Below are positions 1 to 8,749 of a stretch of 21,958 nt of DNA, piece after piece. The position numbers and the translations under genes were made by a program. The notes beneath the pieces were generated by a model. The model saw only the letters and a program-made list of their open reading frames with translations, had not been told where the DNA came from and made no database searches. The DNA is taken from NCBI GenBank assembly GCA_050295355.1, contig JBNKPL010000037.1, positions 1 to 21,958 on the forward strand, in the 5' to 3' direction. Origin of the DNA: CBFDBF01 sp050295355. GTDB lineage: Bacteria > Pseudomonadota > Gammaproteobacteria > Chromatiales > Chromatiaceae. How positions within the stretch are numbered: the first letter of the stretch is position 1; each line of letters begins with the position of its first letter.

Positions 1-1666
1 CGTCCAGGGTATCGTTTCCGGCGCGGCCGTACAGGGTGTCGTTGCCAGTCTCGCCGTACAGGATGTCGTCACCGTTGCCGCCATCAATGTTGTCATTGCC
101 TTCGCCGCCCCACACCTGGTCGTCGCCATCATCGCTACGGATAACATCGTCGCCACCGCGGCCCCAGATCTTGTCGTCCACGTTCAGGGTGCGGATGTAG
201 TCGCCGTTGTCGGTGCCGAAGGTGTTCTCCTCACCGAGGTAGAAGTTGTTAAGCCAGGTGGCCAGGTCGCCCAGGTTGGCGTTCTGGTTGCCGTCCTCAT
301 TGAGGATGTTGTCGCCCACGATCTGGAAACCCAGGTGGTAGATGCCGTCGATTACGGTGTTGACGAAGTTGTCGCCGCGGTATTTTTCGCTGGCGCCGTC
401 GTTCTGCACCAGATGGAAGCCGGTCTCTTCACCCTCTTCATCGTCACCATGCAGTTCCATCCACTGCTGCAGATGGTTGTCGCGGATGTACTGGTTAAGG
501 GCGATGATGTCCTCCACCGAGATCACGTTATCTTCGGCGATACCCAGGGTCTGGATTGCTTCCACCAGGATGTGGTTCATCTGGTTGGCGGCCTCGGCCC
601 CTTCGTTGATGTCGTCAGCATGGGTATAGCGGGACAGGCCGGTATCGCTTTTGACCACCTGAACCAGTTCGTCAAGTCCTGTATGGGTGGTGCCTTGATC
701 CACGTAGAAATAGTTCAGCCAATCGGCCAGGTCGCTCAGGGTGGCGTTCTCATTGCCGTCTTCGTTGAGGATGCGGTCATTCTGGATTTCGAAGCCCAGG
801 TGATAGATGCCGTCGGCCACGGTGTTAACGAAGTTCTTGCCGAACATCTTGGTGTTGGCTCCATCGTTCTGTACCAGATGGAAGCCGGTCTCCTCGCCGG
901 CCTCATCGTCGCCGTGCAGCGTCATCCATTCGTCGAGATAGTTGTCGCGGATATAGGCGTTGATGGCGCGCACATCGTCCACGGTAATCGTGCCGTCCTC
1001 GGTGGCGTTGGTGGCGTCGATCGCTTCCTTGAGGATGGCGTTCATGCGATTGGCTGTATCCGCGGCTTCGGCGATTTCAGTGTCACTGACGTTGCAGTCC
1101 AGTCCCTTGTCCGCCATGACGGTGTCGGTGATGCGGTCCAGGCCGGTCATTGTGGTTGAGTGATCGGTGTAGAATTGGGTCATCCACTCGGCCAGCTGTT
1201 GCAGTGTGGCATTGGGATTGCCGTCTTCGTTGAGGATGTTGTCGCCCTGGATCTCAAAACCAAGATGATAAATGCCATCGGCCACGGTATTGGTGAGGTT
1301 GTTGCCGCGATAGGATTCGGAAGCGCCGTCGTTCTGGATCAGGTGGAAGCCGGTCTCTTCGCCGGTTTCGTCATCGCCGTGCAGCGCCATCCACTCTTCA
1401 AGATAGTGTTCGCGGATATAGGCGTTAATGGCGCGTATATCGTCAACGCTGAACTGACCATCTTGGGCAGCGCCAGTTTCATTTATCGCTTCGATAAGAA
1501 TGAGGTTCATGGCATTGGCCGCCTGGTTCCCTGCTATCAGATCCTTGTCTGAAATGCGTCCGCGAAGCCCAAGATCGGTGCTCATGGTGTCTATCAGTTG
1601 ATCCAGGCCGGTTCCGGTATTACTCAGTTCCGTACCGTTAATCCTTGCGAAATAGTTTGTCGACAT
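1..1666 (-). CDS. RTX-type secreted protein with three 155-aa modules (3' end outside window)
   Basis: The reading frame is open from an ATG at 1666 to the left edge (555 complete codons). AAGGAGAA at 1674-1681 is a strong ribosome binding site 7 nt from this ATG. There is no N-terminal signal peptide. Residues about 19-173, 174-328 and 329-479 are three tandem modules of exactly 155 residues. Each contains HGDDExGEETGFHL, QNDGA, DGIYHLGF and ILNEDGN. Each also has an EF-hand/dockerin-like stretch (for example EDGTITVDDVRAINAYIR). From about residue 500 there are GGxGxDxxx RTX nonapeptides (GRGGDD, GGEGND, GGNGDD, GETGND, GRAGND), known in other proteins to bind calcium outside the cell. RTX proteins are usually exported by type I secretion with a C-terminal signal, which would lie off the left edge; no ABC/HlyD genes are visible. 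Function is unknown: adhesin, enzyme or surface-layer roles are all possible. Confidence 0.88.
   Translation of the reverse strand, partial: MSTNYFARINGTELSNTGTGLDQLIDTMSTDLGLRGRISDKDLIAGNQAANAMNLILIEAINETGAAQDGQFSVDDIRAINAYIREHYLEEWMALHGDDETGEETGFHLIQNDGASESYRGNNLTNTVADGIYHLGFEIQGDNILNEDGNPNATLQQLAEWMTQFYTDHSTTMTGLDRITDTVMADKGLDCNVSDTEIAEAADTANRMNAILKEAIDATNATEDGTITVDDVRAINAYIRDNYLDEWMTLHGDDEAGEETGFHLVQNDGANTKMFGKNFVNTVADGIYHLGFEIQNDRILNEDGNENATLSDLADWLNYFYVDQGTTHTGLDELVQVVKSDTGLSRYTHADDINEGAEAANQMNHILVEAIQTLGIAEDNVISVEDIIALNQYIRDNHLQQWMELHGDDEEGEETGFHLVQNDGASEKYRGDNFVNTVIDGIYHLGFQIVGDNILNEDGNQNANLGDLATWLNNFYLGEENTFGTDNGDYIRTLNVDDKIWGRGGDDVIRSDDGDDQVWGGEGNDNIDGGNGDDILYGETGNDTLYGRAGNDTLD
230..1612 (-). 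repeat. Three tandem 465-bp coding repeats inside the RTX gene
   Basis: Units lie at about 1148-1612, 683-1147 and 230-682. The + strand string accagatggaagc occurs at 408 and again at 873, exactly 465 bp apart, and a close variant occurs one period further on. At protein level the three units align without any gap, which suggests internal duplication with selection on length. Confidence 0.85.
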
Positions 1667-2191
1667 GATGGCGTTCTCCTTGGGTGGTTAACTGGCTGCT
1701 TATCAGATTCCTGTCTGGTTCCTGCTGCACGCCTGTTGCAATTCTTTCGGAGTTCGAAGACTAGCAGTCGCTATAGATGTGAGTTGTCGATCAGGTCACG
1801 ACTTTTGTCGGAGTTGTTTGGCGAATCCAAAAAGTGGGTACGGAGTCACGTGGTTTATGAGAACCTGCGCACATGAGTTAAGAGAACCAGTTGTTTACTT
1901 GTATGTGTAAATCGGTTTGCCATAAGCAGCGTTTCACTTTTGATATCTGCGTAGGCGCTTATGTTATAGGTGGGCGACGATTCTGGATGTCAAGCATTCA
2001 TTTCATGCCTGCACCGATTTTGTGCGGAGGAATATGGTTCTTGAGTTGGTTGGGCTCCCTTACCCTTTATGGAAAATTGCCTATACTAAGTATCCCGGCG
2101 GTATGGGGCTAAAAGGGAGCTTGGATTGCGGCGGTGGCCACCGCATGTGTCAGAGACAGTGCGGTGCTGGAAGAGTGATCAGGGAGGAATT
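1667..2191. other. Divergent intergenic region between RTX gene and solute-binding protein gene
   Basis: About 525 bp with no gene I can support. It must hold the promoters of both flanking genes. Short inverted repeats are present, for example CGAC-TTTT-GTCG at 1799-1810 and TTTAC-N8-GTAAA at 1894-1911, but no clear operator or RNA. No -24/-12 promoter was seen on either strand. Confidence 0.5.
2060..2087 (+). promoter_or_regulatory. Possible sigma-70 promoter for the solute-binding lipoprotein gene
   Basis: TATACT at 2082-2087 is a good -10 match. It is preceded at 16 bp spacing by a weak -35 (TTACCC, 2060-2065). It lies about 105 bp upstream of the ATG at 2192. This is assigned by eye only. 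Confidence 0.3.
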
Positions 2192-3259
2192 ATGGCTGGC
2201 GAACGGGGTGTTGGCCAGGGGCGGTCTGCCTCTGTTTTGGCAAAATGGCTACTGCTTTACGGCCTTCTGATGCTGGCGGGATGTTCAGCAAATGGCCAGG
2301 ATAGCACTGATGCCAAGGATAAAGTGCTGCGTTTGGGGTTGCCCGCACATCCCGCCGCGGCGCTGAGTATCATTGCGATGGAGAAAGGATTCTTTACGCA
2401 GGTCGGGTTGAATGCGATGCCGCTGCGCTTTCCGGACGGAACGCGATCCATGCATGAGGGGCTCTTTAAGGGGCGTGTGGATGTGGTGACGTCTTCTGAT
2501 GCGCCGGTGGTTGTCGCTGCTTTTGAACATAATGACTTTGCCGTCCTCGGTACACTATTTAATACTAAAGATGCCAACCGGATTGTTGCGCGCCGCGACC
2601 GGGGTATTAAGCAGCCGTCGGACCTTAGAGGTAAACATATCGGCACCCCGCGGGGGTCTGCAGCACACTACTTCTTGTATCTGTATCTCACTTATTACGG
2701 TCTGCACGAAGAAGATGTGGAAATCGTTTTCTTGGATGCGGAAGAACTACCGAATGCTCTGACCAGCGGGGAAATTGATGCATTTTCCATGCGTGAGCCT
2801 TATGTCAGTCTTGCGCTCAACATGCTTCCGGATCAGGCCCAAGCGATGGATGCGCCGGGTATTTATAAGCAGATGGGTTTGTTGGTGGTGCGTAGTGACT
2901 TGCTGGAAAACGAGCCGGAAACCGTCTTGCGGTTGCTGCGCGGTCTGAAGAAGGCGGAGGAGTTTGTTGAGCGTAATCCATCTGACGCGATCATGATTGT
3001 GGCGCGCTATCTGGAGAGCTCGACCGAGGAGATTCGCGCCCTCTGGCCCAAGCTTGAGCTAAAACTCACCCTGGATGCAGCAGTAATAGATTTGCTTGAG
3101 CAGCAGGCGCAGTGGGTTAAGCAGGCAGGCCTTGCCAAGGATGCAGAGATGCCGAATCTACAGGAATTCATAAAACCGGAGCCGCTGCGAAGCCTGTGGC
3201 CGGAGAGGGTTCAGCCCCGGCAGCCTGATTCCGTCTTGTCCGCCAACGGATTATTGTGA
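2192..3259 (+). CDS. NMT1/SsuA-like solute-binding lipoprotein (ABC transporter type), orphan
   Basis: Probably binds a small molecule in the periplasm, as in the NrtA/SsuA/TauA/THI5-like families. The ATG at 2192 is chosen over the longer frame from 2126 because AGGGAGGAA (2181-2189) sits just upstream. The protein is then 355 residues and starts with a basic N-terminus, a hydrophobic stretch and a lipobox (LAGC, Cys31). The mature part has the family fold: LRLGLPAHPAAALSIIAMEKGFF, then a DGTRSMHEGLFKGRVDVV region, the linker-like SDLRGKHIGTPRGSAAHYFL and GEIDAFSMREPYV. No permease or ATPase gene is adjacent, so it either serves a distant transporter or works as the sensor part of a signalling system. 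The substrate cannot be read from the sequence. Confidence 0.85.
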   Translation: MAGERGVGQGRSASVLAKWLLLYGLLMLAGCSANGQDSTDAKDKVLRLGLPAHPAAALSIIAMEKGFFTQVGLNAMPLRFPDGTRSMHEGLFKGRVDVVTSSDAPVVVAAFEHNDFAVLGTLFNTKDANRIVARRDRGIKQPSDLRGKHIGTPRGSAAHYFLYLYLTYYGLHEEDVEIVFLDAEELPNALTSGEIDAFSMREPYVSLALNMLPDQAQAMDAPGIYKQMGLLVVRSDLLENEPETVLRLLRGLKKAEEFVERNPSDAIMIVARYLESSTEEIRALWPKLELKLTLDAAVIDLLEQQAQWVKQAGLAKDAEMPNLQEFIKPEPLRSLWPERVQPRQPDSVLSANGLL

Positions 3260-3318
3260 TCGGTTGGATTATCGATTATGTTACACAGACCTAAATTCAG
3301 CCGTACCTGGAGAAGGCA

Positions 3319-3501
3319 ATGGGATTCACTAGCGTTTTTGGTCTGCTTATTCTTATTCTGGATATCTATGCAATTCTGATGATATTGCAGAGTTCGGCGA
3401 AGGGGATGCAGAAGCTGATTTGGGTGCTGGTGGTGTTTTTCCTGCCGTTGCTTGGTTTGATTATCTGGTATTTTGCCGGGCCCGGAAAAAAACCATTCTA
3501 G
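3319..3501 (+). CDS. PLDc_N-domain small membrane protein
   Basis: 60 residues with two hydrophobic helices (about 4-25 and 33-54). The pattern LILDIYAILMILQS ... KLIWVLVVFFLPLLGLIIWYF is typical of the phospholipase D N-terminal transmembrane domain family, which often occurs as a stand-alone protein of this size. GGAGAAGG lies just upstream of the ATG. No catalytic HKD motif is present, so it is not itself a phospholipase. It lies 59 bp after the lipoprotein gene and could be co-transcribed with it. Its role is unknown. Confidence 0.8.
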   Translation: MGFTSVFGLLILILDIYAILMILQSSAKGMQKLIWVLVVFFLPLLGLIIWYFAGPGKKPF

Positions 3502-3619
3502 GGTGTTGGTTTGGCGTTAGCTGGCAGGTTTTCACTCTTCAGGCCGGACGTGATAGCGTGAAGATGGATTAGGTTGTATGGTTATAACCGTCCGTTGAGG
3601 CAGGCCAGGGCATATACCG

Positions 3620-4114
3620 TTGATTCTTTTTCCCATCTCTTCTCGTACCGGGTTTGCCGTTGTCTGTCTGATTTCCGTCCTGCTGGTAACGGTTTCGCTT
3701 GTTCTTACGGAACTCCTGGCCTTGTCGCCCTGTCCCCTGTGCATATTTCAGCGCATGCTTTATCTGTTACTGGCGCTGCCGGCGCTGGCCGGATGGATCT
3801 GGCCGCGGAGCCTGTACTGGAGTGGCGGAGCAGGTCTGTTGTTGAGTATTGGCGGCTTTGCCGCCGCGCTATATCAGAGTTGGCTGCAGCTATCTGTAGC
3901 CGAGAGTGCGGCCTGCGAATTCCAGGAACTTAACCTGCTGGAGCGGTTTGTGACCTGGGCCGGAGAGCTGGCGCCATCCCTGTTTTACGCCTGGGGCGAT
4001 TGCGCCAGTGCTGAGTGGACCTTCCTCGGGCTCTCCATCGCCAACTGGTCCGTGGCCGCCTTTCTGGGTATCTCCATTTTATTGCTGGCGCTGCTGCGGA
4101 GAGGCGTTCGCTGA
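3620..4114 (+). CDS. dsbB: DsbB-family disulfide bond formation protein (TTG start)
   Basis: Inner-membrane oxidoreductase that in E. coli re-oxidises DsbA and passes the electrons to quinone. The 164 residues carry the CPLC motif (Cys38, Cys41), followed by FQR, and a second periplasmic cysteine pair at Cys99 and Cys128. These match the Cys41/44 and Cys104/130 arrangement of E. coli DsbB. Four hydrophobic helices are visible. The start is TTG at 3620, because an in-frame TGA at 3596-3598 excludes a longer protein and no good ATG lies before the first helix. The purine-rich CCAGGGC lies upstream. No dsbA is in the window. It ends 16 bp before the stop of the convergent RND gene. GGTTATAACC (3580-3589) is a perfect 10-bp palindrome in the leader, of unknown meaning. 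Confidence 0.88.
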   Translation: MILFPISSRTGFAVVCLISVLLVTVSLVLTELLALSPCPLCIFQRMLYLLLALPALAGWIWPRSLYWSGGAGLLLSIGGFAAALYQSWLQLSVAESAACEFQELNLLERFVTWAGELAPSLFYAWGDCASAEWTFLGLSIANWSVAAFLGISILLLALLRRGVR

Positions 4115-4130
4115 TTCGTTCCGTCCCGGG

Positions 4131-7100
4131 TTAGTCGGCGGTGAGCGGCTCCGGGGTTTCCATCGCCGCCTCTTTCGCGTCGGCCTCTTGTTCCGAGTTG
4201 TGTTCTTTTGCCAGCAGCACATAGATGGACGGCAGCACGAACAGGGTGAACAGGGTGCCGATGGCCATGCCGCCCACCAGCACCAGACCGATGGAGTTGC
4301 GGGCCGCGGCGCCAGCGCCGGTCACCAGGGTGAGCGGGAAGTGGCCCGCCACCGTGGCCACCGTGGTCATCAATACCGGGCGCAGGCGGGTCATGGCCGC
4401 TTCGCGTACCGCGTCGAGTTTGGGCAGCCCCTGTTCCTGCAGCTTGTTGGCGAACTCTACAATGAGGATGCCGTTCTTGGCGATCAGTCCCACCAGGGTA
4501 ACGAGACCCACCTGAGCATAGATGTTCAGGGTGGTGGTCCAGCCGCTGGTCCAGAACGGCATGTTGGGGTTGGGCATCATCAGGAAGGTGAAGAGCAGGG
4601 CGCCGAACATGGCCAGCGGCACCGAGCCGAGCAGGATGATGAGGGGGTCGCGGAAGGAGTTGAACTGCACCGCCAGGGCCATAAAGATCAGCACGATGGC
4701 CAGGGCGAAGGCAGGCAGGAACTTGTTGCCCTCTTGCCGCAACTGCCGTGACTCACCCGTATAGTCGATGGAGTAGCCCGGCGGCAGGATCTCCTTCGCC
4801 GCCTCTTCCAGTACCCGTAGCGCCTCGTCAAGGGTGCGGTTGGTCATGCCCGACAGCTTCACCGAGTTGAGCTGCTGGAAACGGTTGAGGGAGCGGGGCA
4901 CGGTCCGGTTTTCAATATGCGCCACCGAACTCAGGGGGATGAGCCGGCCCTGGGGGCCGCTGATATAGATGTCGGTGAGCTGTTCAGGATTGAGCCGCTG
5001 GGAGCGCTCGATCTGTGGAATCACCTTGTAGCTGCGGCCGGCGATATTGAACCGGTTGACGAAGTTGCCACCCAGGGCGGCGGCCATGTCGCTGCCTACC
5101 TGATTAAGATCGAGTCCCATGGAGCCGATCTTGTCCCGGTCCAGTACCACCCGGGCTTCCGGTTGGTCGTATTTGAGGTCGATCTGCGGCGGGAAGAAAA
5201 ACATGCCGCTCACGGCCGCCTTCATCTGCAGCTTCTGGGCGAACTCCAGCATGGGCTTGGCATCCGCCGTGGAGGTGATGAGGAACTCAATGGGGAAGTT
5301 GCTGCCGCCGGGCAGGGCGGGCGGGGTGGTGGCGAAGATCTGAAAGCCGGGGATCTGCGACAGCTTGCCCTGCAACTCCTGCTGAATTTGAAACACGGTG
5401 CGCTCACGGGGCGCCTGCCAGGGTTGCACCACCACGCCGGCGAAGCCATCCGTTTCGAAGCGGGCGCCAACCGACGGGGCGAACAGGATCTGGAAGGTGA
5501 GCTCCGCTTCCGGGATGCTGAGGAACGCCTCTTCCACCGCCTTGCCATAGAACCGTTTCTGGTCGGCGGAGGCGTTGGCGGGTGCATTGATGATGCCGAA
5601 CACCACGCCCTGGTCCTCGCTCGGCGCCAACTCCTTGGGCGACAGGTTGTACATGGGTACGGCCGCCAGGGCGACCGCCAGCCAGATGGCATAGACAAAG
5701 GGGCGGGCCGTCAGGGTGCGGTCGATCAGCCGGCCATAGGCGTCGCGCATGCGGTCAAAGTGGTGATTGACCCAACCAGTAAACCCTTTCTCCTCATCCG
5801 CGGCGCTGCGCAGCATATGGGAGGACATCATGGGCGACAGGGTAAGGGCGACGATGCCGGAGATGGTGACCGTACCCGCCAGCGTTAATGCGAACTCGCG
5901 GAACAGGGCGCCGGTCAGTCCGCCCTGCAGGGCGATGGGCATATAGACGGCGGCCAGGGTGATGGTCATGGCGATGACCGGCCCCAGCAGCTCCCGCGCG
6001 CCCAGCAGCGCCGCCTCCCGTTTACTGCGGCCCTCCCGCAGGTGGCGCTCGATGTTCTCCACCACCACGATGGCGTCGTCCACCACCAGGCCCACCGAGA
6101 GCACGATCGCCAGCAGGGTGAGCAGATTGAGGGTGAAGCCGAACAGCTGCATGAGAAAGATGCTGCCGATCAGGGATACGGGAATGGCGATGGTGGGCAC
6201 CAGGGCGGAGCGGAAGGAGCCAAGGAAAAGAAAAATCACCAGCACCACGATCAGCAGGGTGTCGCCGAGGGTGATGGTTACCTCCTTGATGGCGTTGGAT
6301 ATGTACTCCGAGGCGTCGTAACCGATATTCACCTCCAGGCCGGAGGGCAGATCGCGCTTGATGGTTTCGATCTCCGCGCGCACCAGTTTGACCACGTCGA
6401 TGGTGTTGGCGTTGGGCAGGGGAAAGATGCCCATAAAGACCGCGGTCTGGCCTGTATAGCGAACCGAGGTGTCGTAGTCTTCGGCGCCCAGCACCACATC
6501 GGCGATATCCCGCAGGCGCACAATGCTGTCGCCCTCCTGCAAGACCACCAGCCGTTCGAACTCCTCCACCGAATGGAGGTCGGTGTTGGCGGTCATGTTG
6601 ACCTGCACCAGAGAGCCCTTGGTGCTGCCGATGGCGGCGAGGAAGTTATTGGCGGCCAGTGCCTGACGCACCTGGGCGGGGCTGATGTTCAGCGCCGCCA
6701 TCTTATCCGGCTTGAGCCAGATGCGCATGGCGAAGGTGCGGGCGCCGAGCACGTCGGCGCGCTGCACGCCGGCGAGCGCCGCCAACCGCGGCTGCACCAC
6801 GCGGATGAGATAGTCGGTGATCTCGGTCTGGGACAGGATGTCCGAGGCGAAACTGAGATAGGCCGAGGCGAACTGGGAGTCCGCCGACTGGATCGATAGT
6901 GCCGGAACCTGGGCCTCGGCGGGCAGGTCGTTGCGCACCTGATTCACCTTGGCGGTGATTTCCGTCAGCGCCTTGGTGGGCGAATAGTTGAGCTTCAAGC
7001 GGGCGTTGATCATGGAAAAGCCTTGCAGACTTTTCGACTCGATATAGTCGATACCGTCCACTGAGGCGATAGCCTGTTCCAGCGGGGTGGTGATGAAGCC

Positions 7101-7292
7101 GCGCACCAGCTCCGCATTGGCCCCCACGTAGACGGTGGAGATATTCACCGTGGCGTTCTCGCTGCGCGGATACTGGCGAATGCTGAGCGAGTTCCAGGCC
7201 TGGATGCCCGCGATGATGATCAACAGGTTGACCACGATGGCGAGCACCGGACGCTGGATAAACAGATCGGTAAAGGCTTTCATCCTGCCCAT
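4131..7292 (-). CDS. RND (HAE-1 type) multidrug efflux permease
   Basis: 1053 residues, the normal length for AcrB-like proton-driven pumps, which export drugs, solvents or other amphiphiles from the periplasm and membrane. It starts with FTDLFIQRPVLAIVVN, the usual first helix. The proton-relay residues are present: Asp405 and Asp406 in GLVVDDAIVVVENIERH (TM4) and Lys939 in GLIAKNGILIVEFANK (TM10). A second large periplasmic loop and a repeated half are also visible. The start could be ATG 7292 or ATG 7283; neither has a strong ribosome binding site. It lies 50 bp after the adaptor gene and is surely co-transcribed with it. No outer membrane TolC-type channel is in the window, so the pump must borrow one. 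Confidence 0.93.
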   Translation of the reverse strand: MGRMKAFTDLFIQRPVLAIVVNLLIIIAGIQAWNSLSIRQYPRSENATVNISTVYVGANAELVRGFITTPLEQAIASVDGIDYIESKSLQGFSMINARLKLNYSPTKALTEITAKVNQVRNDLPAEAQVPALSIQSADSQFASAYLSFASDILSQTEITDYLIRVVQPRLAALAGVQRADVLGARTFAMRIWLKPDKMAALNISPAQVRQALAANNFLAAIGSTKGSLVQVNMTANTDLHSVEEFERLVVLQEGDSIVRLRDIADVVLGAEDYDTSVRYTGQTAVFMGIFPLPNANTIDVVKLVRAEIETIKRDLPSGLEVNIGYDASEYISNAIKEVTITLGDTLLIVVLVIFLFLGSFRSALVPTIAIPVSLIGSIFLMQLFGFTLNLLTLLAIVLSVGLVVDDAIVVVENIERHLREGRSKREAALLGARELLGPVIAMTITLAAVYMPIALQGGLTGALFREFALTLAGTVTISGIVALTLSPMMSSHMLRSAADEEKGFTGWVNHHFDRMRDAYGRLIDRTLTARPFVYAIWLAVALAAVPMYNLSPKELAPSEDQGVVFGIINAPANASADQKRFYGKAVEEAFLSIPEAELTFQILFAPSVGARFETDGFAGVVVQPWQAPRERTVFQIQQELQGKLSQIPGFQIFATTPPALPGGSNFPIEFLITSTADAKPMLEFAQKLQMKAAVSGMFFFPPQIDLKYDQPEARVVLDRDKIGSMGLDLNQVGSDMAAALGGNFVNRFNIAGRSYKVIPQIERSQRLNPEQLTDIYISGPQGRLIPLSSVAHIENRTVPRSLNRFQQLNSVKLSGMTNRTLDEALRVLEEAAKEILPPGYSIDYTGESRQLRQEGNKFLPAFALAIVLIFMALAVQFNSFRDPLIILLGSVPLAMFGALLFTFLMMPNPNMPFWTSGWTTTLNIYAQVGLVTLVGLIAKNGILIVEFANKLQEQGLPKLDAVREAAMTRLRPVLMTTVATVAGHFPLTLVTGAGAAARNSIGLVLVGGMAIGTLFTLFVLPSIYVLLAKEHNSEQEADAKEAAMETPEPLTAD

Positions 7293-7342
7293 GTCATAGT
7301 CCGCCGGTCAGGAGTTCAGGGATGTGGATACGGGCCGGACGA

Positions 7343-8467
7343 CTACTCATTGGCGGGCGCCGGTTCCATCTTCGCCTCGGGGGCCAGGGTATTGTCGACC
7401 GCCACCGCCATCTTGGGCCGCAGCTTGAATACGCCGCTGGTCACTACCTGCTCGCCCTCCTTCAACCCGGCGGTCACGGCGACGAAATCACCGCGGCTGG
7501 CGCCCAGGCGGACGATCTGCTGGCGCAGCACCTGCTGGCGCTGGCCGCTGTTTTCGTCCGTCACCTCCTCGATCACGAACACCGTATCGCCATAGGGGGC
7601 GTAGAGTACCGCCGTGGCCGGGATGACGAGTACCTCCTGCTCACTGGGCAGCAGGACCTCCACATTGGCGAACATGCCGGGGCGGAGCTGTTCCCCCTTG
7701 TTGGCCAGGGTGGCGCGGACACGCACGCTGCGGGTCACCTGGTCGATCTCGGGATTAAGGGCGATGATTTTGCCGTCGAAGGCCTGTTGCGGCGCCGCAT
7801 CGGTGGTCACCCGGACCCCGGTCCCCGGGCTCAGTAGCGAGAAGCTCTGCTGGGGCAGGGAGAAGTCCACGTGGATCGGATCGATGGTCTGCAGGGTGAC
7901 GATAGGGGAGCCCTGCTCGACAATCTGTCCCAGGTTGACCTGGCGAATGCCCAGTTGACCGGCGAAGGGGGCGCTGATGGTCTTTTTGGCGATGGCCGCG
8001 CGTACGTTGTCCACCTGGGCGGTGGCCTGTTTGTAGTTAGCCTCCGCGGTGTCGAGATCGGACTGGGACACGGTCTTGTTGGCGCGCAGGCCGCGGATGC
8101 GGTCGAGACTGATACGCGTCAGCTTGGCGGCGGCCTGGGCGGACCGGAGCTGGGCCTCTTCCGCGGAGGTGTCGAGACGCACCAGCAGTTCACCCGTCTC
8201 CACCCGGCCGCCCGACTCGAAGGCGATCTCCGTGACCTTACCGCCCAGTTCGGCGCCGATGGTCACGCCCTGTACCGCCACCAGGGTGCCGGTGGCGTTC
8301 ACGGAATCGGGCCAGTGCTCTTTTTTGGCCGTCGTGGCGGTTACGGTCGTCGGCGGCATCTGCATCTGGGCCGCGGCCAAGGCCGAGAATTGTGACAGCT
8401 TGATAAGTGTGGGCAGTCCGATCAGAACCAGCAAGCCGGCCAGTGTAATAAAAACGCGCTTCAACAT
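7343..8467 (-). CDS. RND periplasmic adaptor (membrane fusion protein, HlyD/AcrA family)
   Basis: 374 residues. It links the RND permease to an outer membrane channel. An N-terminal hydrophobic anchor (residues about 5-33) without a lipobox cysteine is followed by the split lipoyl half-motif (GTLVAVQGVTIGAELGGKVTEI and ISAPFAGQLGIRQVNLGQIV). These flank an alpha-helical hairpin (about 100-160). Beta-barrel and membrane-proximal domains follow (LRPGMFANVEVLLP). AAGGGAAAC precedes the ATG. It is the first gene of a two-gene operon with the pump and lies 282 bp downstream of the response regulator gene on the same strand, far enough to have its own promoter. Confidence 0.92.
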   Translation of the reverse strand: MLKRVFITLAGLLVLIGLPTLIKLSQFSALAAAQMQMPPTTVTATTAKKEHWPDSVNATGTLVAVQGVTIGAELGGKVTEIAFESGGRVETGELLVRLDTSAEEAQLRSAQAAAKLTRISLDRIRGLRANKTVSQSDLDTAEANYKQATAQVDNVRAAIAKKTISAPFAGQLGIRQVNLGQIVEQGSPIVTLQTIDPIHVDFSLPQQSFSLLSPGTGVRVTTDAAPQQAFDGKIIALNPEIDQVTRSVRVRATLANKGEQLRPGMFANVEVLLPSEQEVLVIPATAVLYAPYGDTVFVIEEVTDENSGQRQQVLRQQIVRLGASRGDFVAVTAGLKEGEQVVTSGVFKLRPKMAVAVDNTLAPEAKMEPAPANE

Positions 8468-8581
8468 GTTTCCCTTATGTCCCCCGTTTTGCAGGGAAAA
8501 ACCTACGTGGCGGTATGGATCGCAGATGTCCTGACTCGGTTGGGGCGGTTCGCCTGTGGGCCAACATGAGTGTGTAAGAGG

Positions 8582-8678
8582 TCGCTGTTTTCAGCGATGA
8601 ACGGCAGGCCGGGTGCCTGAGGGCAGAAAACGGTCGCTATCCAAAATCCGCATTATTCGATGCGGGATATTGTCCCGC
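8582..8678. promoter_or_regulatory. Cluster of three inverted repeats upstream of the RND operon
   Basis: Three perfect short palindromes lie between the response regulator and adaptor genes: TCGCTG-TTTT-CAGCGA (8582-8597), CAGGC-CGGGT-GCCTG (8605-8619) and GCGGGA-TATTG-TCCCGC (8662-8678). None is followed by a convincing T-run on the minus strand. They may be operators or weak terminators for the response regulator transcript. No TetR or MarR gene is adjacent. Confidence 0.4.
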
Positions 8679-8749
8679 CAGGGTGGTTTGAATGCAATCC
8701 TTGGCCATCCATATAGTGTGGGTTGTTACAATTTGTTTCCCAGCGTGAG

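Noticed and set aside
335..1552. Long + strand ORFs (274 and 130 codons) at the left end.
   Set aside because: They lie antisense to the repeat modules of the RTX gene and simply repeat with the same 465-bp period.
1891..2112. 73-aa + strand ORF in the gap before the solute-binding protein gene.
   Set aside because: TTG start, no ribosome binding site and no family-like sequence; it overlaps the likely promoter of the next gene.
2034..2270. ORF starting at an ATG preceded by GGAGG, overlapping the lipoprotein gene start.
   Set aside because: The spacing of 3 nt is too short, the frame overlaps the well-supported signal peptide of the next gene, and the proposed -10 lies inside it.
4917..6899. 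Long + strand ORFs opposite the RND permease.
   Set aside because: Antisense shadows; low-complexity His/Gln/Gly-rich translations without ribosome binding sites.
8684..8704. Possible minus-strand sigma-54 promoter TGGCCAAGGATTGC upstream of the RND operon.
   Set aside because: The GG to GC spacing is 9 bp; sigma-54 promoters need 10.
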